Assembly: GCA_020721165.1 (NCBI GenBank)
Contig: DYNG01000104.1
Span: 1 to 5,001 of the forward strand
Direction: 5' to 3'
Origin: Desulfocapsa sulfexigens
GTDB taxonomy: Bacteria; Desulfobacterota; Desulfobulbia; Desulfobulbales; Desulfocapsaceae
DNA: 5,001 bases
Position 1 is the first letter of the stretch; each line of letters opens with the position of its first letter. The translations under genes were made by a program, and so were the position numbers. Positions 1 to 5,001 of this stretch are shown in pieces. The notes beneath the pieces are model-generated. The model saw nothing but the letters and a program-made list of their open reading frames with translations. It searched no databases and was not told the DNA's origin.

Positions 1-341
1 ACATCATTGATAATATCGGCGCCAGCCAGCAGGGCCTGGCGGGCGACTTCGGCCTTGCTGGTATCAATGGAGATGGAAAGACAATAGCGGTCGCCGTCTT
101 TCTGACCATATTTCTGGCGCAGGGCGTAAATGGCGGGAATAACCCGCCGCAACTCTTCGTCCTCGGTCACCGGCGCGGCAAAGGGCCGAGTGGACTCGCC
201 GCCAATATCCACAAGATCAGCCCCCTCTCGAATCAGCCGATCGGCTTGGGCGAGAACTGCCTCAGGAGTGCAATAATGACCGCCGTCGGAGAAGGAGTCC
301 GGGGTCACATTGATGATCCCCATAATCCGCATTCTGGTCAA
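1..341 (-). CDS. folP: Dihydropteroate synthase, N-terminal part (runs off left edge)
   Basis: Dihydropteroate synthase condenses p-aminobenzoate with dihydropterin pyrophosphate in cytosolic folate synthesis and is the sulfonamide target. About 113 codons are visible, roughly the first 40% of a usual 270-290 residue enzyme. Counting from a TTG at 339-341, I read the family signature NVTPDSFSDGG at residues 11-21 (pterin/pyrophosphate loop), DIGGESTRP at 45-53, SISIDTSK at 89-96 and GADIIND at 107-113, spaced as in E. coli FolP. The TTG is chosen because an AGGAG lies 8 bases upstream of it. The ATG at 330-332 would sit 17 bases from that site, and the ATG at 321-323 has no site. The frame is closed upstream by a TGA at 363-365. 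The N-terminus before NVTPDSF is about ten residues, shorter than in E. coli. The gene starts 5 bases after the ftsH stop, so coupled translation is likely. Identity is certain; the start is probable. Confidence 0.96.
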   Translation of the reverse strand, partial: MTRMRIMGIINVTPDSFSDGGHYCTPEAVLAQADRLIREGADLVDIGGESTRPFAAPVTEDEELRRVIPAIYALRQKYGQKDGDRYCLSISIDTSKAEVARQALLAGADIIND

Positions 342-346
342 ACCGC

Positions 347-2308
347 TTACTCCTGACCCTCTTCAGTGGCCGGCGAGGCGGGATGGACAGGGGGGGCGGC
401 ATCGCTGGCAACGGTGGTCTGCTCAGGCTCATTCTGGGTTTTTGTCCGCGCAGCGCGCTTTTTTGTAACCGGCTTGTCGCGAATGACCACAGGTTCATAT
501 TGACCTGGTCGCAATTCAGCGAGAATGCGCTCAATATCTTCTAGGACAATGGTCTCTTTTTCCAACAGTTCATCGGCCATGCGGGTCAGAATGTCCTGGT
601 GTTCGGTGAGCAGTGTGGTGGTTTGTTCCGTGGCATCCTGAATAATTCTCTTGACTGCCTCGTCAATCTTGCGGGCAGTATCTTCGCTGAAATCACGGTG
701 TTGGGCAATTTCCCGGCCCAGAAAAATCTGTTCCTCTTTTTTACCATAGGTGAGCGCCCCCAGTTCATCACTCATCCCCCACTCACAGACCATCCGTCGC
801 GCCATATCCGTTGCTCGTTGCAGGTCATTGCCAGCGCCGGTGGTAATTTCATGAAAGATAATCTTTTCGGCAATGCGACCGCCGAAAAGGATACACAGGC
901 TGTGTTCCAGAAAGGTTTTTGAGTGGGTGTAGCGCTCCTCGGTGGGCAGTTGCATGGTCAGGCCCAGGGCTCGACCTCGTGGGATAATCGTCACTTTGTG
1001 AATGGGATCGGTATCCGGCAACAGGCGGGCGACCAGGGCGTGACCGGCCTCATGGTAGGCGGTTATCTCTTTTTCCTTATCGGTAATGACCATGGATCGT
1101 CGTTCAGCGCCCATTAAAATCTTGTCCTTGGCCCGATCAAGCATATCCTTATCAATCTTCTTGGCATCTTCACGGGCCGCCATCAGGGCTGCCTCGTTGA
1201 TCAGATTTTCCAGGTCGGCCCCGGAGAAACCCGGCGTTCCCCGGGCAATAATCTCCATATCCACATCTTCGGCGATACTTTTGGTCTTGTTGCCATAGAT
1301 TTCCAGAATTTTTTGGCGCCCTTTGACATCGGGAACCGGCACCACCACCTGCCGGTCAAAGCGGCCCGGACGAAGCAGAGCCGGATCGAGGACATCAGGG
1401 CGGTTGGTGGCGGCGACAATAATGACCCCCTCGTTTTTATCAAAGCCATCCATCTCGACCAGCAACTGGTTCAGGGTCTGCTCCCGTTCATCATGGCCAC
1501 CGCCCAATCCGGCGCCGCGATGACGGCCAACGGCATCAATTTCATCAATAAAAATGATACAGGGGGCGTTTTTCTTGCCCTGTTCAAAGAGGTCGCGGAC
1601 CCGGGATGCCCCGACCCCGACAAACATTTCCACAAAGTCAGAACCGGAAATGGTGAAAAAAGGCACTTCAGCCTCGCCGGCAATAGCCTTGGCCAACAGG
1701 GTTTTGCCGGTGCCAGGTGCGCCAGCCAGGAGGACACCTTTGGGGATTCGCCCCCCGAGTTTGGTGAATTTCTGGGGATCTCGAAGGAAATCAATGATCT
1801 CCTCCAGTTCTTCCTTGGCCTCGTCAATGCCGGCCACATCGGCAAAGGTCACCTTGTTCTCACCTTTCTCCTTGAGTTTCGCCCGGTTTTTCCCAAATGA
1901 CATGGCCCCGCCTTTTCCGCCCATCTGCATCTGACGCATGAAAAAGACCCAGACCCCAATCAGCAGCAGCATGGGGAACCAGGAGACAAAAATGGTCATC
2001 ATCCAGGACTCTTTCTGGGCCTCTTTAACGGTGATATCAACCCCGCTTTTGCGCAAAATGGAGAGCAACTCACTGTCATTGACCGGATAGATCGCCTTGA
2101 ACGGCTTGCCATCCTGGAGCGTGCCGGTCAGGGTGTCACCATCAATACTGACCTTAGTGATGGCCTTGTTCTCCACCTGGGCCACAAAATCACTATAGGA
2201 CAGGGCGTTGGACTGGGTTTGCTGCTTGTTGTTGAAAAGATTAAAAAGCAGGATCATGGTCAAGCCAATCACCAGCCACATGGACAGATTTTTATAAAAA
2301 GTATTCAA
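347..2308 (-). CDS. ftsH: ATP-dependent zinc metalloprotease FtsH
   Basis: FtsH is the hexameric AAA+ protease of the inner membrane that degrades misfolded membrane proteins and short-lived cytosolic regulators. Numbering from the TTG at 2306-2308 (653 residues): membrane segment 1 at about 9-25, a periplasmic domain at about 26-101, membrane segment 2 at about 102-123, and the AAA+ module after a basic linker. The module has Walker A GAPGTGKT at 196-203, pore loop FVGVG at 229-233, Walker B IIFIDE at 251-256, and the second region of homology at 300-319 with arginine fingers R313 and R316. The protease has zinc motif HEAGH at 419-423 and the third ligand D495 in GAGND. All catalytic residues are present. 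The tail after about 600 is basic, then rich in Pro, Ala, Thr and Glu, and is probably disordered. The frame stays open to an earlier TTG at 2339-2341 (664 residues), but the GGAGG site and family N-termini favour 2308. The substrates here are unknown. Confidence 0.98.
   Translation of the reverse strand: MNTFYKNLSMWLVIGLTMILLFNLFNNKQQTQSNALSYSDFVAQVENKAITKVSIDGDTLTGTLQDGKPFKAIYPVNDSELLSILRKSGVDITVKEAQKESWMMTIFVSWFPMLLLIGVWVFFMRQMQMGGKGGAMSFGKNRAKLKEKGENKVTFADVAGIDEAKEELEEIIDFLRDPQKFTKLGGRIPKGVLLAGAPGTGKTLLAKAIAGEAEVPFFTISGSDFVEMFVGVGASRVRDLFEQGKKNAPCIIFIDEIDAVGRHRGAGLGGGHDEREQTLNQLLVEMDGFDKNEGVIIVAATNRPDVLDPALLRPGRFDRQVVVPVPDVKGRQKILEIYGNKTKSIAEDVDMEIIARGTPGFSGADLENLINEAALMAAREDAKKIDKDMLDRAKDKILMGAERRSMVITDKEKEITAYHEAGHALVARLLPDTDPIHKVTIIPRGRALGLTMQLPTEERYTHSKTFLEHSLCILFGGRIAEKIIFHEITTGAGNDLQRATDMARRMVCEWGMSDELGALTYGKKEEQIFLGREIAQHRDFSEDTARKIDEAVKRIIQDATEQTTTLLTEHQDILTRMADELLEKETIVLEDIERILAELRPGQYEPVVIRDKPVTKKRAARTKTQNEPEQTTVASDAAPPVHPASPATEEGQE
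350..354 (-). promoter_or_regulatory. Ribosome binding site of folP, inside the end of ftsH
   Basis: The minus strand reads AGGAG here, covering the last bases before and into the ftsH stop codon (347-349). It lies 8 bases from the TTG at 339-341 but 17 from the nearest ATG at 330-332, so it argues for the TTG start of folP. Its position within ftsH coding sequence implies that ribosomes finishing ftsH could reinitiate on folP. Confidence 0.6.
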
Positions 2309-2313
2309 CGAAA

Positions 2314-2318
2314 CCTCC
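2314..2318 (-). promoter_or_regulatory. Ribosome binding site deciding the ftsH start
   Basis: The minus strand reads GGAGG here, five bases before the TTG at 2306-2308. This is a strong Shine-Dalgarno match at normal spacing. The upstream in-frame TTG at 2339-2341 has only a weak AGAG before it. Starting at 2308 gives a protein beginning M-N-T-F-Y-K-N-L, a form typical of FtsH, whereas the longer form adds eleven residues that would have to span this site. Confidence 0.8.
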
Positions 2319-2388
2319 GGTGGCTTCTGAGTCTTATTCAAGCTCTTGATTTGACAAAAAAAATGGGAGTGGCAACGAATCCGTTTAC

Positions 2389-2417
2389 AATATACGATTA
2401 TTTTAATGTAAGCTCAA
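2389..2417 (-). promoter_or_regulatory. Candidate sigma70-type promoter for ftsH-folP
   Basis: On the minus strand TTGAGC (2412-2417, four of six matches to the -35 consensus) is followed after exactly 17 bases by TATATT (2389-2394, five of six matches to the -10). The spacer and surroundings are AT-rich. Transcription would begin near 2382, giving a leader of about 75 bases before the TTG start of ftsH. The position just upstream of ftsH and the orientation fit. Such matches occur by chance in AT-rich DNA, so this remains a prediction. Confidence 0.5.
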
Positions 2418-2444
2418 AGCCGCAATGAGCAAGGGCTGTAGCTT
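2410..2444. repeat. Imperfect 35-base inverted repeat overlapping the ftsH promoter candidate
   Basis: Outer arms AAGCT (2410-2414) and AGCTT (2440-2444) enclose inner arms AGCC (2418-2421) and GGCT (2434-2437), separated by a 3/2 base internal mismatch and with a 12-base centre. As RNA it could form a nine-pair interrupted stem. On the minus strand no run of T follows it, so it is a poor terminator for carB. On the plus strand a T-rich tail (GATTATTGTTTTG) follows, but no plus-strand gene ends here. One arm overlaps the predicted -35 box, so an operator is another possibility. Confidence 0.35.
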
Positions 2445-2494
2445 GATTATTGTTTTGCGGGGCTCTTGGACCATGTCAAATACTCTCTTAAGTT

Positions 2495-2546
2495 CGTCAT
2501 GGTCGCGCTGGCTGGAACCCATAACCCTCTGAATTCATGAAGTTGG
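2495..2546. repeat. Probable decayed copy of a dispersed palindromic repeat
   Basis: The plus strand begins CGTCATGGTCGCGCTGGCTGG and continues through AACCC and a GAATTCATG segment. This resembles the common intergenic family with arms like GTCATTCCCGC...GCGGGAATCCA, although the central GC stem has degenerated. Read on the minus strand it translates as WVPASATMT, close to the WVPAFAGMT-type peptides that such repeats produce when they run into gene ends. A seven-pair stem is still possible between 2496-2502 and 2519-2525 (one G-U pair). A possible start of the second arm (TTGGATT, 2543-2549) stops early. The family assignment is from memory, not alignment. Confidence 0.4.
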
Positions 2547-2576
2547 ATTGATAACAAGGGTATGTTGCAAAAAATC

Positions 2577-5001
2577 TTATTTGTGCCCATTAAAATACTG
2601 GATGGGCTGCACTTCCATCTCGCTGACCCGCAGGGCCTGGATGGCCTGGACGACCGATACCGCCCCGCTGAGCGTGGTGGTATAAGGGATGCGCAGTTCC
2701 AGGGCGGTGCGGCGGATGAGATAGGAATCCTCGGTCGTTCGTCTGCCCAGAGAGGTGTTGACCACCCAGGCCACCTGTTTATCGCGCAGTTTATCAAGGA
2801 TATGGGGCCGTCCTTCGGAAATTTTATTGACCTGTTCACAGGCCACCCCGTGTTCCCGCAGAAGGCGGGCGGTGCCTCTGGTGGCCAGCAGGGAGAAGTG
2901 CATGGTTTCCAGTTGCCGGGCGGCCTCAATCATCTCCTTTTTGTCGCCATCACGAAGACTGATAAAGACCGTTCCTTCGGTCGGCAGGGTGACTCCGGCG
3001 GCAAGTTGCGCCTTCGCCAGAGCCAGTCCGAGATCGTCATCCACCCCCATGACCTCGCCGGTGGACTTCATCTCCGGGCCCAGCAGGGTATCCACATTCT
3101 TGAAACGATCAAAGGGGAAGACGGCCTCTTTCACCGCCCAATGTTTTATCTCCACTCCGCGTGTCAGTCCCAGTTGTTCAAGACTCATGCCCATCATCAC
3201 CTTGGTGGCCATCTTGGCTAAAGGCACGCCGGTGGCCTTGCTGACAAAGGGAACTGTCCGTGAGGCCCGGGGATTGACCTCAAGAATGTACAAATCCTCG
3301 TCCTTGACCGCATACTGGACATTCATCAGGCCAATAACACCCAACTCCTGAGCCATGGAGCGGGTCGCGTCCTTGATTTCCTCGATCAGGGCTGGGGATA
3401 GGGTATCGGGGGGCAGGACACAGGAAGAGTCGCCGGAATGAATGCCGGCCTCCTCGATATGCTCCATGATCCCGCCGATAATCGTCCTGTGGCCGTCACA
3501 GATGGCATCCACATCCACCTCAATGGCATCTTCCAGGAATTTGTCAATCAGCGCCGGATGGGTGTTGCCGGTCATGCCCGGTTTGGCCATGAATTCCCGG
3601 ATGCCCCGTTCGCTGTACACAATCCGCATGTCGCGGCCTCCGAGCACATACGAGGGCCGCACCACCACCGGATAGCCGATTGTGGCGGCAGAGGCCAGGG
3701 CCTCCTCCAGGGTAAAGACGGTGTCATTATTGGGCTGACGAAGACCCAGTTTGTGGAGAAACTGCTGGAATCGTTTGCGATCCTCGGCGCGATCAATGGA
3801 GTCGGGCGGGGTGCCAATGATGGGAACACCGGCGGCAGCCAGGGCCACAGCCAGATTCAACGGGGTCTGGCCGCCAAACTGGACGATGACCCCGTCGGGT
3901 TGCTCCAGATCAATGATATTGAGCACATCTTCAAGGGTCAGGGGCTCAAAGTAGAGCTTGTCTGAGGTGTCATAGTCGGTGGAGACGGTTTCGGGATTGG
4001 AGTTCACCATAATGGATTCCACCCCGATTTCGGCCAGCGCAAAGGCCGCATGCACACAGCAGTAATCAAACTCAATGCCCTGGCCGATGCGGTTGGGGCC
4101 GCCGCCCAGGATCATGACCTTTTTGCGATCCGAACGAATGGCTTCATTTTCCTGTTCGTAGGTGGAGTAGTAATAGGGGGTGTAGGACTCAAATTCAGCG
4201 GCGCAGGTGTCCACCAGTTTATAGACCGGCACAATATTCCTGGACTTGCGTAACGCCCGCACCTCATCGCGGGCGCTGCCGGTGAGAAAGGCCAACTGGG
4301 TGTCGGAGAAACCGTACTGTTTGCATTTTCTCAGGAACTCGGCATCAAGACCGGCCAAGCCAGAGGCGCCGCGCCGACGAATCTCCCCTTCCAGTTTCAC
4401 AATCTGTTCCAGGTTCTGCAAAAACCAGGGATCTATCTGGCTGAGGTCAGAAATCTTGCGCAACGACATGCCCCGCCGCAACGCCTCGTAAATAAAACAT
4501 AATCGTTTCGAACTGGGGGTCCGCAATCCCGATTCCAGCTCAAAGTTTTCAAGATGTTCCAGAGATTCCCGGCCATCGCCGCCGAAACCGGCCCGACCCG
4601 TTTCCAGCGAGCGCATGGCCTTCTGGAAGGCCTCCTTAAACGAGCGGCCAATGGCCATGGTCTCGCCCACCGATTTCATGGCGGTGGTCAGGACATCCTC
4701 GGCCTCGGGGAATTTTTCAAAGGTAAATCGGGGGATTTTGACCACACAATAGTCAATGGTCGGCTCAAAGGAGGCGTAGGTCTCCCGGGTAATATCGTTT
4801 TTGATTTCATCGAGGGTAAAACCAACTGCCAGTTTGGCGGCAATCTTGGCAATGGGGAAGCCAGTGGCCTTGGAGGCCAGGGCGGAACTGCGCGACACCC
4901 GTGGGTTCATCTCGATGATCATCAACTCGCCATCTACGGGGTTGACCGCAAACTGGACATTGGAGCCGCCGGTCTCCACCCCGATTTCCCGGATAATGGC
5001 A
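2577..5001 (-). CDS. carB: Carbamoyl-phosphate synthase large subunit, C-terminal three quarters (N-terminus beyond right edge)
   Basis: CarB, with the glutaminase CarA, makes carbamoyl phosphate from bicarbonate, ammonia and two ATP for pyrimidine and arginine synthesis. The frame is open to the right edge. The 807 residues seen, counted from the first full codon (4998-5000), correspond to about residue 275 onward of the usual 1,070-1,080. The end of the first ATP-grasp half shows EMNPRVSR at 30-37, followed by the oligomerisation domain to about 270. The second, carbamate-phosphorylating half begins GGGPNRIGQGIEFDY at 289-303 and has PSYVLGG at 439-445 and EVNPRASR at 564-571. A methylglyoxal-synthase-like allosteric domain covers about 668-807. 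Positions equivalent to E. coli UMP-site residues S948, K954, T974, T977, K993 and N1015 are kept (S671, K677, T697, T700, K716, N738), and T1017 is Ser740; UMP feedback inhibition is therefore plausible. The stop is TAA at 2577-2579. A GTG at 4977-4979 is internal valine, not a start. Confidence 0.98.
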   Translation of the reverse strand, partial: AIIREIGVETGGSNVQFAVNPVDGELMIIEMNPRVSRSSALASKATGFPIAKIAAKLAVGFTLDEIKNDITRETYASFEPTIDYCVVKIPRFTFEKFPEAEDVLTTAMKSVGETMAIGRSFKEAFQKAMRSLETGRAGFGGDGRESLEHLENFELESGLRTPSSKRLCFIYEALRRGMSLRKISDLSQIDPWFLQNLEQIVKLEGEIRRRGASGLAGLDAEFLRKCKQYGFSDTQLAFLTGSARDEVRALRKSRNIVPVYKLVDTCAAEFESYTPYYYSTYEQENEAIRSDRKKVMILGGGPNRIGQGIEFDYCCVHAAFALAEIGVESIMVNSNPETVSTDYDTSDKLYFEPLTLEDVLNIIDLEQPDGVIVQFGGQTPLNLAVALAAAGVPIIGTPPDSIDRAEDRKRFQQFLHKLGLRQPNNDTVFTLEEALASAATIGYPVVVRPSYVLGGRDMRIVYSERGIREFMAKPGMTGNTHPALIDKFLEDAIEVDVDAICDGHRTIIGGIMEHIEEAGIHSGDSSCVLPPDTLSPALIEEIKDATRSMAQELGVIGLMNVQYAVKDEDLYILEVNPRASRTVPFVSKATGVPLAKMATKVMMGMSLEQLGLTRGVEIKHWAVKEAVFPFDRFKNVDTLLGPEMKSTGEVMGVDDDLGLALAKAQLAAGVTLPTEGTVFISLRDGDKKEMIEAARQLETMHFSLLATRGTARLLREHGVACEQVNKISEGRPHILDKLRDKQVAWVVNTSLGRRTTEDSYLIRRTALELRIPYTTTLSGAVSVVQAIQALRVSEMEVQPIQYFNGHK

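Noticed and set aside
262..534. 90-codon minus-strand frame across the ftsH-folP junction
   Set aside because: It overlaps both genes out of frame; ftsH and folP family matches account for this DNA.
1313..1900. 195-codon plus-strand open frame antisense to the ATPase region of ftsH
   Set aside because: It is a mirror of the conserved AAA+ coding sequence, with no recognisable motifs of its own.
2356..2385. Minus-strand run of eight T (2356-2363) after a short AACG/CGTT stem, as an intrinsic terminator
   Set aside because: The stem has only four pairs and ends about nine bases before the T-run. It would also lie inside the ftsH leader, downstream of the predicted promoter.
2474..2479. Perfect TTGACA on the minus strand in the gap
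   Set aside because: No good -10 box lies 15-19 bases downstream; the best is AACAAT at 19 bases, lacking the leading T. The TTGAGC/TATATT pair closer to ftsH is better.
2447..2500. Small 17-codon minus-strand frame beginning M-T-N-L-R-E-Y-L in the carB-ftsH gap
   Set aside because: No ribosome binding site precedes its ATG, and the frame overlaps the repeat remnant, which explains the reading frame.
2562..3221. 219-codon plus-strand open frame antisense to the end of carB
   Set aside because: It lies opposite a highly conserved gene, and the predicted protein has no recognisable domain. Long antisense frames are expected from the codon bias of carB.

Overview
The window reads entirely from the minus strand. 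It carries three conserved housekeeping genes in the order carB, ftsH, folP, running from right to left. carB and folP are each cut by a window edge and ftsH is complete. The 268-base gap between carB and ftsH is the only substantial non-coding stretch.

Organism: the sequence suggests a Gram-negative bacterium, most likely from the former Deltaproteobacteria (Desulfobacterota). The best clue is the FtsH N-terminus (NTFYKNLSMWLVIG and the hydrophobic run after it), which resembles FtsH proteins of that group. The ftsH-folP adjacency is also common there. This is recalled family resemblance, not a search result. Base composition looks moderately GC-rich and even across the genes, with nothing that suggests recent transfer of a gene.

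Layout. At the right, 2577-5001 encodes the C-terminal three quarters of the large subunit of carbamoyl-phosphate synthetase (CarB), including the allosteric domain. Next comes a gap at 2309-2576. It holds a probable decayed copy of a dispersed palindromic repeat (about 2495-2546), an imperfect inverted repeat (2410-2444), and a plausible sigma70-type promoter pointing into ftsH (2389-2417). ftsH follows at 347-2308; its best-supported start is a TTG five bases after a GGAGG ribosome binding site, not the longer reading frame from 2341. folP begins only five bases past the ftsH stop, also apparently at a TTG, and runs off the left edge.

Function: CarB supplies carbamoyl phosphate for pyrimidine and arginine synthesis. 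FtsH is the membrane-anchored AAA+ zinc protease. FolP makes dihydropteroate for folate. ftsH and folP look co-transcribed and translationally coupled. carB is probably a separate or loosely linked unit, because the gap contains its own promoter candidate. I found no evidence of a previously undescribed system; the points worth checking are the start codons and the contents of the carB-ftsH gap.
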